A stretch of 64,000 bases of DNA, from the NCBI GenBank assembly GCA_016648135.1, contig JADDOH010010888.1, forward strand, positions 1 through 64,000, read 5' to 3'. The notes under the pieces are model-generated. The model saw only the letters and a program-made list of their open reading frames with translations. It was not told where the DNA came from and ran no database searches. The position numbers and the translations under genes were made by a program. The DNA is from Agrypnia vestita. Lineage: Eukaryota > Arthropoda > Insecta > Trichoptera > Phryganeidae. Positions within the stretch are counted from its first letter, which is position 1, and every line of letters begins with the position of its first letter. Positions 33,045-45,018 of this stretch are shown here, piece after piece.

Positions 33045-36000
33045 ATGGCCAAAATTGTTGGAAAATACCAACACGTTAAAAATGAAAATATGGACGAATA
33101 TTTTGCTGCTGTCGGTAAGTCCTCTGCCTGTGAATTATTTGTTGATTTAGATACAATTATTTAATTGTTAAGGTTGTCAGGAAATATTCCATGTATCTTC
33201 ATGAATATAAATTTTTCAGAATAAGTTTAAAAAATATGGACACCAATATTGCACTTAAGAGCTGTTTGCTTTTATGACCATCAACATTAAAAGAAGTTGT
33301 TAATTTTTATTTTTATACTTAATTTATTTATGTATTTATTTAAAGCCATTTAGGGCTTTACATAAATAAAGGTAATGTATTACAATAATAATCAATAACA
33401 CAAGCTACCTCGTGTTAGTAGTATTATGTATAGGTATAATTATTATGTATTAACAAGAACATTTCTTAAACCTTATCAAACAATTGATGCCGCGACCATG
33501 AAAGCAGCACATAAAAATAATCGAGATGTTGGTGATTACCGAAAAGATAGAAGAGCTTTCTACAAACGACTCCTTGATATTTTAACTCTATTTATTTAAG
33601 TTTCAGTAGACAAAATTTAGTTATATTTCAAAATATATATTTTTATTTTTTATTTACGCTTCAACAGGCCAAGAGGCCCTATTATGTAAGAAGCCAGTGT
33701 CATACTCACCAGCTTCTCATACCGAGGACTAGTGACAAAAACTTCATACTGCTCGTATCCGTTTGCTAGTCCAGGAAGCTTTTGCAGTGAAGAATTTGAA
33801 AAATAATACTATCGCAGGATAATTTCAGAGGTATTGTAGAGAATCGTAAATTGAATCGGCATCTTTAGAAATTACACTTTTAACTCTTGCAAGTGTTTAT
33901 ATTTTGTATTTTTGGGTAATGCAGGCATTTGTATTAATTTGTAGTTGGAACTTCTTATGGATACGGATTTGCTCTTGTCTCTTGCAGAAACATAATCGCT
34001 GGGAATTTTATTTTTTTAAACTTCAACATGCCAATAGGCCCAATTACTGAAGTTGTTACATCACAAAAACGCCCAAGCTTGTGTAAATCACTGAGATTTA
34101 TTGTGACCTCATCGGGAATCGAACCCGGAAACCTCGGTGTGAGAAGCCAGTGTTGTGCCCACTGGGCTACGAGGGCAGCACCTTACCTTGAAAGAATAAA
34201 AAGAAAAAAATATTTAAATAATTGCAAATACATATTTATAATTATATTGAATCATGGGCAACAGCATTAATAATATTTCATTTATATGCGTTGCATAAAT
34301 ATGTAACTTATACACTTACTTTATACATTACCAAGTCTCTGAATTCTGTAGAGTGGCGAGTTATATTCCGCATTGGTAATATTATTTGTACAATAAAATA
34401 GTGTTGTCGCACGCACTTACTGCACGCTTTCTTTAGTGCTGCCCGACCAAATTTCTGTATTTAATACGACACCGGTCACCGGACATTCTGTACATTATGT
34501 ATTGTGTAATAAATTTACACCTGGCAACTTCTGTTACGCGACAGTGACGCCCTCCTTCGCACGCCAAGTTATAGTGGTCGCATTCTAGTATCCTTGCTTT
34601 TTGCTATTCGTAAGCCCCTTGAGTCCAAAAAGTATATTTGACGAATCCGTATTTAAAAATGTATGATGAGGTCCATATAATGTGCTCAACTTCTCAAATC
34701 GTAGACTTGTTATTTTTAGGAGTTCCGTACATCCCACGCAAGATGATGGTTTTGTCCTCCCCGACACTGGAGATCTCCCAGGAGGGAGAGGAGTGGAGCA
34801 TTAAAAACTCTTCCATGATGAGGACAACCGTTCAGAAGTTTAAGCTGGGAGATGAATATGAAGAACAAATGCCTAATGGGGAAACTTTGAAGGTAACCAC
34901 GATTCGTTTGATTCCTTACTGAATTCCTTACTGGCCCGAGTTTGCAATTTTCTTAAATTCCTTTATATCGTACCTAGTAAAACCCCAAACAAATTTCTTA
35001 AATTTTTTCATATTGTAGTAAAACCCTGATGAACGGAAAACCCAGGTAATTTGTAATTTTTATTTATTTATTTATTTATTTACGCCCTTATGGGCTTTTA
35101 CAAATATACGGAATAAAAATTTAAAAAATAACATATGACAGTTAAAATAATAATCCAGTTAAAGGTTACAATAATAATAGTTAAAAAGTAATAATAATAA
35201 TACAGAAAAACATAAGACAGATAAAATAATAATACAGTTAAAGGTACAAATAATAATTGTTAAAGGTAAAATAATAATACAGAAAAACTTATTGTCCATT
35301 TTCATTTCGTTCGTTCCATTCCATTTAAAATCATTTTTAACCCCTTGTGGCATAAATCAATCCATTGTAGTTCACGTAATTGAAAATTTTTTGGAAATTT
35401 GACAAAATTGAAAAAAAAAAAAGATTTTTTTCACAAGTGAGAACAACAAATATGTCAATATATTCTTCTTTCTTTAGTAATGAATATAGCGTTTATGAAA
35501 TGATTTCTTGAAATATATAAAATACAAATGTTTTTCACAAAATTAATGGCTTTTTTTAATAGTTTTATGATTTTGCAATCACATCGCAATTTTTTTCCTC
35601 TGTAAGTACATACCTAGAATTTGGAATTTATGGGAATCTATTCGAAAAGTTTTTTTTTGGGTCCCTTGAATTTCAAATTAACTTAAAATTTTACCATCAA
35701 TCGCTGTAGTTTTAATACTTATTTTATGGTTCAATAATGTTAAATAAATTATTATGATGTTTACCGTTTAATTCTGAAAAAAAAACGAACGAAGAGAATT
35801 AAAAAGAAGAAAGAAAAAAAAGAGTAGAATTTGGCAAAAATGATGGGTACTGAGGCGTGACATTCGCTCTAACCGGTGTTTCAGTGAAAATGGCGGATTG
35901 CACAATTTTATACATTTATTTTATTGAAAATCTTATTAATCTCACATTGCTTGAACATTTTCTACTCATTATCAAGGCAGGAATCCACCTGTAAATTTTT

Positions 36001-38017
36001 TTGCTACTAGCTATGAGACACTATATATGTCATGATAGTTATCAGAAAAATATTTTAAAAAATAAAAAAAACAGTCAGTTAAAACTGGGCAAAGTATTGA
36101 TTTCGTATACTTGGTTTGGTCAAAAAGTGACATTTTCTTCCAAGCTGGAACAGTTGGCTTTGAATTTTGGACAAAAGTTTACAGAAGCATTATTCAGGAT
36201 TACATAATAATAAAAAAAAATGAAGAAAAATAAAGATTTGTAGCAACAGGAGTGAAAAGACCGTCACAGGGTGTAGATTTTTTTAAAATGCTTTTAATTT
36301 TTAAAACACATGACTTAGATTTTTTAAAAAATTTTCTGATAACTTTTATGATTTGGCCTATCACCCGATTTCGGCTTGACGTCGAGATACGGGACATCCT
36401 GTATACCTTGAAACATAAAGATAGGTACTTCACATTCAATCAAAAAATTTCAATCTCGTGACAAATATTTAAACAGCTTATTTCCTTATCTGACTTTCTA
36501 CAGAAGTGCATTTTATTTATATCACGGTAATATTTATCGTTTTAGAGTTTATCTACGATGGAATCTGATGATAAGCTGGTGACGAATTCTACCATAGTGC
36601 AGAGTGGAGTCAAAACGTCAAGGACGTACGAGTTTGACGACGATTCCTGCATTATAGTGAGTCCATATATCTGGGAGTTAATGTTAGAAGCGTATATGTC
36701 CGATTTTGGTGAAAACGAGTTAGGCATCAGAAAGTAATCCTAAATGACTAAATATTTGCTGTAACGAAATGATCATGATGCATAAGTTGAAGGTTATTTA
36801 CGCCTATTGGTTATGGAAAACAATCCTCTCTCCTGAACAATTAACTTTTATGACATAGCCACTTGTAGCATTAAGTCCTAGATATCTCCCCGGTGACTGC
36901 ATCCGTTTTTTGGATATTGCTGCCTTTGCTTTTATACCCCTCATTTGATCAAAAGGGCCATGTCTTGTTGTATGTACTCAAAACGTATAACTCACTTCCC
37001 AAATGTATAAGAAATTACAAACGATTGCAATAAAAAAATTGATATTAAACTAAAGAATGTGTTCAAATATGTAATGGTCACCTCTTCGGGACCCTTATCC
37101 AGAGTCAAAGTAATATGTGTGTGTGTGTATGTGTGTGCAGATACTGCAGATGTACAATCGGTGCCATGTCCGGTTTCCAGCTCAAACACTAGTCACCTAA
37201 CATTATTATGAACTGTAACTTGTAATAGTTCATTTAAGGCATAGATTTTTACGAAAACTGGATGTTTTGATTGGTGGAAAACGTAGATATGTATTAATAA
37301 CAATATTTTTATATGTACATTATAAGAACACAATTAGTGGATTTTGTCCACAGGGGGATAACATTAATTATGATAAATTATAGTCTCACAAAGACGAACC
37401 TATGTGGACAAAATCCAGTGTTCTCAAAATATGCATATAAAAATATTGTTAAAAATATACAGTGGTCTACAAAATTAATAAATTTTAAATAATAATTTTC
37501 AGGCATATTCCAGTGTTTATGTTAAATAATTCGGAATGCTTTATGCTTTAAATGAAATTTTACTATAAACCAAGTTGATACGACCAGCCCTAAGTGTGCA
37601 TTTTTAAGGCCACAATTAATTTTTTTATTTTTTATTTTAAATCGAAATGCAAAAATTAAATTTGTGTCGCATCAATATTTTTACTATTCTCAAATCAAGC
37701 TAAAAGCCTATGCTATGAAAATAGGACTAACTTGCTAGTGTCCCAGGATGGGGCCCGAACCACCGACCATCAGATCACTAGGCGAGCTTCATGACCACTA
37801 CACTAACAAACTACTCATTATTCGTTTATAAACTAGCATATCAGCTAGCATTATAAATACACATCTGTATTTAAATGTATGTACAAATAGATATAAATAT
37901 GTTGATGTAAGAATTGATGATTGGTACAAGAATTATACATAGTTTATTCTTATGTTGTTCCAGACTTTGAAACACGGAGACGTCTCTGGAAAGAGGTTCT
38001 TCTCCCGAGTGAAGTAA
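33045..38017 (+). CDS. fatty acid-binding protein, 4 exons
   Basis: A cytosolic lipid-binding protein of the FABP/CRABP family that carries fatty acids or retinoids inside the cell. Exons: 33045-33114, 34720-34892 (173 nt, the standard FABP exon 2 size), 36546-36656, 37964-38017. All introns are GT-AG (gtaagt, gtaacc, gtgagt donors), with phases 1, 0 and 0. They fall after residue 23, at 81/82 and at 118/119, essentially the classical FABP gene plan. The product is 135 residues (usual 130-135). Family hallmarks: start MAKIVGKYQH, helix region ENMDEYFAAVG (residues 14-24), strands with SSPTLEIS and FKLGDEYEE, then GVKTSRTYEF with Arg-107. The C-terminal GKRFFSRV has Arg-129 and Phe-131 at or near the places of the carboxylate-binding Arg-x-Tyr. 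A poly(A) signal AATAAA lies at 38193-38198. Introns are loaded with SINEs and MITE pieces. Ligand not predictable. Confidence 0.93.
33650..33740 (-). repeat. SINE family A tail fragment in FABP intron 1
   Basis: TACGCTTCAACAGGCCAAGA on the plus strand is the reversed family tail. The head is degraded. Confidence 0.5.
34013..34180 (-). repeat. tRNA-derived SINE, family A, in FABP intron 1
   Basis: On the plus strand it reads GGGAATCGAACCCGG (B-box reversed) and ...GGGCTACGAGGGC (tRNA-like head reversed). Antisense to the gene. Confidence 0.75.
34429..34581 (+). mobile_element. TIR element family F, copy 3 (right half), in FABP intron 1
   Basis: Matches the right half of 21124-21567, ending CGCACGCCAAGTTATAGTGG. 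The left half is missing. It ends 138 bp before exon 2. Confidence 0.7.
35050..35400 (-). repeat. AT-rich LINE 3' tail in FABP intron 2
   Basis: (TTTA)n, then ACGCCCTTATGGGCTTTTAC, and tandem TAATAATACAGTTAAAGGT-like units. It looks like the reversed 3' untranslated region of a non-LTR element. Confidence 0.4.
35930..36012. repeat. foldback MITE family C, half copy, FABP intron 2
   Basis: CAGGAATCCACCTG and CTAGCTATGAGACACT match the start of 15240-15460 in reverse. Confidence 0.5.
37113..37137 (+). repeat. (TG)n microsatellite
   Basis: TGTGTGTGTGTATGTGTGTG, in FABP intron 3. Confidence 0.9.
37299..37450. mobile_element. small inverted-repeat element in FABP intron 3
   Basis: Arms of about 50 bp (AACAATATTTTTATATG... 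and complement, both containing GTGGACAAAATCCA) flank a spacer of about 50 bp. Confidence 0.7.
37650..37818 (-). repeat. tRNA-derived SINE, family B, in FABP intron 3
   Basis: Reverse copy of 12252-12425. The plus strand reads GGGGCCCGAACCACCGACC where the B-box complement sits. It ends 146 bp before exon 4. Confidence 0.65.
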
Positions 38018-38192
38018 ATGTAATGATTTCCCGTTGGCAAAATCATTTGTAAATGCTGTGGAAGGAGACGGATAAGCTTCTAAGCAATATATTTTACACG
38101 CATTTTTAAATACAAAAGCTTTACGCATGTATATTTATTTATTACGCCCATTTTTATATTTTATATATAAGTGCAATATGACTGATATTAAT

Positions 38193-38198
38193 AATAAA
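38193..38198 (+). terminator. poly(A) signal for the FABP gene
   Basis: AATAAA, 176 bp after the stop codon; the first canonical hexamer downstream. Confidence 0.5.
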
Positions 38199-38946
38199 AA
38201 TAAGATCATATATAGTCAAAGTCAACTATCCGAATTTTGGATTATTGTCCCAATTGATTCGGATAATTAGAGTTCTACTGTACATATTTAAAATTTGTAC
38301 TTTTAAGCACTTTTTCTAAACCGCATCTTTTTTCATTATTAATTAAACAGTAGATAAAGTGATGATAGCCAACGTCCGTTAAACAGACAGGGCAGAAGAA
38401 GAAGAATTAAACACTTTTAATTACTAGCGTCTTGAAACGTAAAAAAAATATTTTGATATTTTAACTTTTATATGAATAGAATAATGAAACTAATAATCCT
38501 GTTGATATTAAACAATTTTTGCTTATCTATGCACTATTTCTATCAGCAAAATTACTGTTACAATTTTCAAATTTTTGATGGTACAGATGTTTTTTCATTT
38601 ATAATGTTTTGAAAGATTTAGACTTCAGAACGAAAAGGTCAAATATTTATATTTCTCAAAATGAAATTGATGCTTCTCTCCAATGAAATGTATAAACTTT
38701 CCTACATATTACACTCAGAAAGATATTGGGAATTTACATATTAAGAAATTAATAAATGGTACTTATAAATTAGTGTATGCTTGTGTCGTCGTCACTCCTA
38801 GTACTATTTAAATTTAAAAAATCAAAGAAATTTTAGGCGTACTGGAAAATTATTTTATGTAAAATAAAGTGATATAATTAATAAATAAAAAATAACATTA
38901 AAACCTCTAATAAAAATTATTATGAGGCATTAAATGTGGCGTACGG

Positions 38947-39790
38947 ATGCAAATCCGCCACTATCCATATGGAGCCCGTGTGAATGTTAAGGATCTCGGC
39001 GTTAGATTTGTGAGCAACCTGTCATTTCACGATCACATAGAGGCGGTCAGTGGTAATGCATTGAAAATGTTAGGATTTGTTGTGCGTACAGCCAGGGTTT
39101 TCGAAAATACCCGCGTACTGAGAACTCTTTACAACTCCTTGGTGCAAAGTAGACTCTAGAGTTACTCGATGATTTGGGGGCCACATGAACTTAAGTACTC
39201 ACTTCTGGTAGAGAAAGTACAAAAGTTTCAAAGATATCTATCTCACATGAGGGAGTACGGGCATAATTCTTGGCTGTACCCAACTGAGTTCCTCCAGGGT
39301 ATGCTTGGCTACAACAGTTTAGAGACTAGAAGGAATGTGTATCTGATTACGCATTTTTATCAATTGTTGCGCGGTATGATCGATAATCCTGAAATTATGC
39401 AGAGCATTGGTTTATATGTTCCCGATAATTACCTAAGACAGCGTCAGCATAGATTGTTTCACATTCCAATATACAGGACCAACCTGCCAATGGTTTTTTT
39501 TTAATTTTTTATTTTTATTTATCTTAATAATTTAGTTCCACACATTATGTTGTGTGGGCTAATATATGATTTCACTTGGACATGTTGCATTCCATCTAAT
39601 CATTTAAAAGTTTTTATAATATAATTTTTGCACTTCAGTTTAAATCTCCTTATATTCTCCATGTTTTGAATTTCCTTTGGCAGGCTATCGAAGGTTATGC
39701 CTGTTGGAAGAGCTACTGCTATGCTGAACAATATTACTCTGGATATCGATCTGTTCCATGTCTCTGAGAGGGTATTCCGAAGCGGGATTC
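38947..39790 (+). pseudogene. non-LTR reverse transcriptase C-terminal region with nested insertion
   Basis: One frame runs from 38947 (KDLGVRFVSNLSFHDHIE) through an in-frame TAG at 39157-39159 to 39490 (FQRYLSHMRE, NYLRQRQHRLFHIPIYR). It resumes at 39697 after an insertion (ATAMLNNITLDIDLFHV). The part matches 'DLGV.FD..L.F..HI' and the C-terminus of Jockey/CR1-like elements. A paralogue without the insertion is at 53422-53724 (minus). The internal stop makes it dead. Confidence 0.8.
39496..39692 (-). mobile_element. 5'-truncated non-LTR element nested in another
   Basis: 197 bp starting with a poly(T) run and flanked by GGTT on both sides (39492-39495, 39693-39696). On the minus strand it encodes SLPKEIQNMENIRRFKLKCK, a stop, an untranslated tail and poly(A). 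This is the last piece of a second non-LTR family. Its absence from the paralogous site at about 53532 (minus copy) proves it is an insertion. Confidence 0.8.
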
Positions 39791-40093
39791 TCTTACTCCT
39801 TTGATGTGAATAATTTTATGATGTTTAATATTTGCTCGTTTATTTATATATGCTTAATTCTAACTTATTTCTAACATTTATGAATTGAATTTTGTGTTTG
39901 TAATATAAATGTTATATAAAAAAATAAATTGAATTGAATGTATAGTGGCAGTTTTGCATCCATATGCCACAAATGTAATCTGCTTATAACTTTAAATCTG
40001 GAAAATGTTGCATTCACCTAAAATAATGGTGGAAACACGTGGATTGTGCTGAAAAATCTTTTTTGGCATTGGAGCTCATTTAGTTGGTTTTTT

Positions 40094-40260
40094 TTATCTC
40101 TGGTGTGGGCTCCAGCCTCCTCGAGTATCTGCCACCGCTCTGATCTCTCTCCATTCATGATGCTGGCTGCCTGCCACTTCTCTGGCCAATGGCCTAGGCT
40201 TCAAGCGCTTTCTTTGCTGATAGTCTAAGTTCATGCATTGAACGTGACCACCTGAACTAT
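40094..40260 (-). pseudogene. non-LTR reverse transcriptase, C-terminal remnant
   Basis: Minus frame gives GHVQCMNLDYQQRK and HHEWREIRAVAD, reminiscent of the 'GHVQRM...EWRE' tail of insect LINEs. Degraded. Confidence 0.4.
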
Positions 40261-40339
40261 GCTGCTTTAATAATTTAGACAATTTTGGTTTCACCGAGGT
40301 CTTATTCCTAAGATCTCTTTTGATGTTGGTTGTCACTGA

Positions 40340-41404
40340 TATGTTTTCCGCTTCATACTACTGACTGGTTAGCAGGCAATATATTCGCACATTAATTGTT
40401 AAATTTCGTAATCGTAAAACATAATACTTTGTTCTAGAATCTTCGCTGCACATTTTAATACTCCCGTATAACTCGTTGCAATATTTTGTGTCTTCCAATA
40501 CTTCTCCAGCCAAGATGTTTCAAGCGTTTTTTTCACTAGTTGTCTAAATCCTTGGGTCGAATATGACCAACCGATATGGACAGTGTCAGATTCACCATGT
40601 TTTATGTCTGATAATCTAGCTTAACCACTTTTCATCTCCAGTGATTTGTTGATTTAAAATCTATCTTTCCTGAACTCCAACCTCTTCACCCCTTTCCTCC
40701 CATCCTCAAACTTAAAAAAAAATTCTTCGTACATAATTCATATTCGGCCGCTTACTTATTTTACTTGAATATTGTTTGGTACTTACTGTAAATTAACTTA
40801 AAAACATTCTCTTATCCAATTTACTTAATTTATTACGTCTTAAACATCTGTGAATCTTTGTAATTGGTTATCGCAATGTATATTGTGCCCTCACATCATA
40901 ATGATTGAAACTGTCAAGATTCCTTAATAAATAAATAATTAAAGGTGGTGTCTACTCAAATACACGGCAGAATATCCCAGAAAACTACACACAGAAGAGC
41001 ATCCTTAATTGTGTGCTTTTTTTTTAATACCCAATGTTTTATTAATCATTGAAAATGGCCATCCCAATAGACCTTTAAATACATTTTTAAAAAGTATCAA
41101 ATATGCACTGTATGTTTAATAAAGATTTTACTATGCACATATAAATTATTAAAGTTTTTTAAAATTGGTTTTGTTTGGCATAAAGTGACGATTTTAAGTA
41201 CTTACTCTAATTGCTGCTGAGCAAATTTAATTTATTGCATATATTTAAGATTATGTGGGTTGTGGTAGGTGGATGAAAATATTAAAATTTATATTTTTTT
41301 ACTAAGCGACAACATGTTAAATAACTTTATACATATTTTTATAAAATAAATCATAATGTGATAAATGTATTTTTTTTATTTTTCTGTTAATTTTCTCTCC
41401 ATAA
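40340..41404. other. AT-rich sequence without a recognised gene
   Basis: No convincing coding frame or named repeat seen. The last 60 bases are pyrimidine-rich and precede the coding-like exon at 41448. Confidence 0.4.
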
Positions 41405-41447
41405 AATTTCAAAAAGATAAAATGGTCTATTTATCCCGGCTTAGCAG

Positions 41448-41626
41448 GAGTTCAATATGGTATGTTTAAGCTCAATGCTGCTCAACCTAACAACGGAGGT
41501 TCTTACTACGGTGATCAGACACCAGCTTCCTGGAATATGCTGTATGCAGGTAATGTCGTAATGGTAACTGCAATGCTGTTTGGAAGCACGCCATGGAAAT
41601 GGGCTTTGAATGAAGAATTAACATAA
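41448..41626 (+). CDS. candidate terminal exon, membrane-type peptide, not recognised
   Basis: An open plus frame (41405 to TAA 41624-41626) with codon use that looks coding. The acceptor CTTAGCAG places the exon start at 41448, splitting a Gly codon (phase 1). The peptide includes VQYGMFKLNAAQPNNGG, SYYGDQTPASW, then a hydrophobic segment MLYAGNVVMVTAMLFG (a likely membrane helix), and ends PWKWALNEELT. I do not recognise the family. It lies just beyond the 3' end of a minus-strand mariner fragment. No upstream exon of the same gene was found; it could be a stray exon of a gene outside this stretch, or a processed fragment. Confidence 0.35.
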
Positions 41627-41698
41627 TATGAGGAGTGTTAAAAAATATTATAGCTTTGGTCGGCAGAAACACATTTATTCGTCCACACTATATTTACT

Positions 41699-41890
41699 CT
41701 AATCTCTTTCAAAGTAATCCCTTTGGTAATCATAAGTATTCCCGCTATTGTTGGAAACACTTCTGAAAGCGTCTTTTGGAATGATATTCAGCTGGGCCAT
41801 CACATTACACATAATATCTTCTCTTGATTCAAATTGGGATCCTTTCAGTGGCATTTATAACATAGGGAATAGAAAAAATCACATTGAGTC
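41699..41890 (-). pseudogene. mariner-like transposase, C-terminal fragment
   Basis: Minus-strand translation, with stops, gives FFLFPML, MPLKGSQFESREDIMCNVMA and DYFERD. These match the end of mariner transposases ('CDFFLFPKLK..LKG.RF', ending 'GDYFEGD'). The Asp before PL is out of the preserved frame. It may belong with 43737-43990, separated by later insertions. Confidence 0.65.
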
Positions 41891-42176
41891 ACATGGGGAT
41901 TGCATTATCATTGTTCCTGACGCGAATCGCTAGGAAATGGAATGAAAATTTACGGAAATAGGGAGGAATGACAGGATAAAGATGTGGGGGGGGGGGGGGT
42001 ATGAGACGAATGTGGACTAATTTATGATGGGGGAAAGAAACACGGATGAAATGCTGAAACTCTCCACCATTAAAGTGTTCCTTCTCCTTTCAGTTTCACT
42101 GCAATGTTCGATAACTTGGCGATTCACTGATAGATATTGAATCTGAAGCACTTTGTGCACAATTGTTGCTATAGAC

Positions 42177-42616
42177 TACCACTATAACTAGGTGTGCGAG
42201 GGAGGGCATTTCTATCGCGTAACAGAAGTTGTCAGGGTGTAAATTTATTACATAATACATAATGTGCAGAATGTCCGATGACCTGTGTCGTATTAAATAC
42301 AGAAATTTGGTCGGACAGCACTAAAGAAACTATGCAGTAATGGCGGCCGTTCAAACTGTCAGACGGTAATATCGGTCCATTATTCGCTTTTTCAGCTTCG
42401 CAAAACTTTAATACTTCATTGGCAATTGTTTTTGCACCATCCCGGACTGTTTAGGATGTTTTGGACATAATAATTCAGTGTATATTGGTAATCAAGATGT
42501 CACAGCTCGCGCTCAAAGACGAGAATGAACTGAATGACAGGGCGAGGGGTTACCGCCGGGTGCGGGCGGGGCGGATTTTAGTTCAAAATTTGCCGCATGC
42601 CAAGTTACGTTGGGCA
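42177..42616 (-). mobile_element. TIR element family F, copy 4
   Basis: Reverse copy of 21124-21567, with both termini (ACTATAACTAGGTGTGCG and CATGCCAAGTTACG). Confidence 0.75.
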
Positions 42617-42702
42617 AGCAATAAGGCACGACATTTCCTTCGAAAGATTACTCCGAGATTGGGTAAGTATTGCGATATAATAAAATATGTTCGACGATAG
42701 AT

Positions 42703-42796
42703 TTCGACACTACATTCCAGCAGGTAGATTATGACTAAGGGTAAGGGCATTCGACACTACATTCCAGCAGGTAGATTATGACTAAGGGTAAGGGCA
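42703..42796 (+). repeat. 47-bp tandem duplication
   Basis: Two exact units starting TTCGACACTACATTCCAGCA. Each ends in the first 14 bases of the following element's inverted terminus (TAAGGGTAAGGGCA). Confidence 0.9.
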
Positions 42797-43630
42797 TGCC
42801 GAAGATGCCTCACTGCGATACCTCGCGAGATGACCGCAGTTTAGCTCGCTACCTTGATGTCAATACTTGCTTAATCTAGATGGATGGCGGTGCGAACATG
42901 TCAGCTTAGTTGCACCTCAACGTCGATACTTGCTATTTCTACATAAAAATCAATTATCACCTCACCAAATGAAAATAATAAACTGATGGTAGATAATGTT
43001 TATTTTACAGTTTAAATACATAGATACAGAGTGACAAGAGCAATATAGGATTAAAAATGATAATGATGCTTCTTCCAATTAGCTCTATCGACTTTATACT
43101 GTTTTTCAAAGGGTATAAAGGGTTGACGGTAATTTCGTTAAAGGCAATGAATAACAAAGGATATCTTTGGTCAATGAACAACGATAATATGAACAATATA
43201 AACAAGGAATCGATTTGAAAGATTTCGTTGAATCTTAAATATATAACAATTAGAATGCGATGCTCATCCAAATGCGGGTCCCACATTTATATGTGTAGTC
43301 AAAGATATTTATTTTATTTTATTTATATGTGTATAATAGTCAAAGATATTTAATTTATTTATAAGCTGAGGCGAATTTGACCAATCACGAGCCAGCTCAT
43401 ATTGATGCTTGCCGTCGACCGCAATGTAAAAACAAAATATTTTGTTTTCGCGTAGGCATCAAGGTAAGCCCCCAAGCAGCCCGCGATGTATTGTAATGAG
43501 GTATCCTTCGGCATGTGCATGAGTATCTATTAGCATGCATTTTTTTACATGGAGGAGACATCGAGGTAGTGAACTAAACCGCAATCGCGAGGTATCGCAG
43601 TAAGGCATCTTCGGCATGTCCTTACCCTAA
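42783..43630. mobile_element. DNA transposon-like element with ~75-bp inverted termini
   Basis: Left TAAGGGTAAGGGCATGCCGA and right end (about 43545-43630) are inverted repeats over about 75 bp with a few mismatches. An internal part (43470-43530) repeats terminus motifs. No recognisable transposase; the frame at 43286-43005 minus has no family I know. Confidence 0.7.
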
Positions 43631-43736
43631 TAGGTATAGGTGAAGGAAGCAGGGAAGGGGAAGAGGGGTGGACCCCAAAAGCTAGATTCGTTGCGAATGG
43701 CGCCTTTAAATAAGCAAATTCGGGAAAATTATGATG

Positions 43737-43990
43737 GAGCTGCTAACATGTCTGGCTGTTTGCATCGTACAGAATCACGAAGGCGATGATGGACACGCTG
43801 GTAGTATTCCTTAGTGATGGTTATGCTTTTTGGTGCATATTCGTGATGCACTACCGTTTAGGAGTCAAAGAAAACAGACAGCGTGACTTTGACATTGCTG
43901 CGGACCTTCCGTGCTTTCTTTGGCTTAAGGGACGATGGACGCTTCCATGATGAGAATATGAAAAGTGCATTTTTGTTTCTGGGTTATACC
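43737..43990 (-). pseudogene. mariner-like transposase, middle fragment
   Basis: Minus frames give YNPETK, then after a frameshift KPKKARKVRSNVKVTLSVFF and HHEYAPKSITITKEYYQRV. These are the central mariner region ('YDPETK', 'SNVKVLLTVFFD..GVVHHEF'). An in-frame stop follows 'FFDS'. It is interrupted at 43737, close to the element at 42783-43630. Confidence 0.75.
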
Positions 43991-43994
43991 TGTG

Positions 43995-44370
43995 GTGATT
44001 CATACCACCACACGGATAGTCGCCCATCTAGAACACATATACAGTGACGCACCTACGTGACAAGGGTCGGTGACACACGCCTGATAGGCAAGCGAAGGAT
44101 GTACCAACACAGGTAAATCTGCTAGCGTATCGAAGGTGAGGCGGCCGCGGACTACGGAGACGCAGCAAACCGAGGGCATGACACTCCGCTGGATCAGCAA
44201 TAACTGCATCAGCACGAGGAAAAGGGGACTTTGCAATTCCTTTGTGCGTATCGACTATAAGAAGACGGACGCACAACATACATCATCTCATTCGCCCAGT
44301 AGCTTTCTTGTACAGCGAAGCCCTTACCGATTGAAGCCTCACTTCTCGGGGAATTCTAGACCAAGCAGAT
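43995..44370. other. moderately GC-rich sequence, no gene recognised
   Basis: Several overlapping frames on both strands are open, but none carries a motif I recognise. It might be the diverged N-terminal side of the mariner copy. Confidence 0.25.
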
Positions 44371-44371
44371 A

Positions 44372-44448
44372 ACTTGAACATTTTCGACTCATAATCAAGA
44401 CAGGAATATAGTCCTGCGAGGTTATTAATGTTTTCCAAATAACCCTGT
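44372..44448. repeat. foldback MITE family B, right-end half copy
   Basis: CAGGAATATAGTCCTGCGAG followed by CAAATAACCCTG. Confidence 0.7.
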
Positions 44449-45018
44449 ATATAGAACATTAAAAAAATTGATAATGTGTGGATATTCTTACTATGGAATT
44501 GGAACATTGCATTGTGTATAGTGATCATTAAGCCAGCTCTTACAGGTTGTAAGCCCTGAGCCATTGCATAAGAGACGTCCATCCGCCTTTCTCATATTCT
44601 TCGTCTTTGTCTCTGTGAGACTTCTATAATTTATCCTTAATTAATTTTATTTTCAGTTCTCTCCCCGTTATGGGTAGGCCGTGGTTTGGTTTTAATTAGT
44701 GATGCAACGAATACTACTTTCACGAATACGAATACGAATATTAAGCCTAGGTACTATTCGGCGAATACGAATACGAATAATTCAACAAGGTTATAAATAA
44801 TACACCACACTCCTTTTTTTATTAAGAGATTTAATAATTATTTACCACCGGCAAATTTATGTTCAAAAAGCACAACACTTCTTTTATCCGTTTGTGCATT
44901 CTCAGGGATGGAAAATATATATCACTTTTTTCACGCTTACGAGAGGTTATGTTATTAGATTTTGTAATTATTTTATAAGAGTTAATACTTTTACACACAA
45001 TGGAATGAACAATACTTA

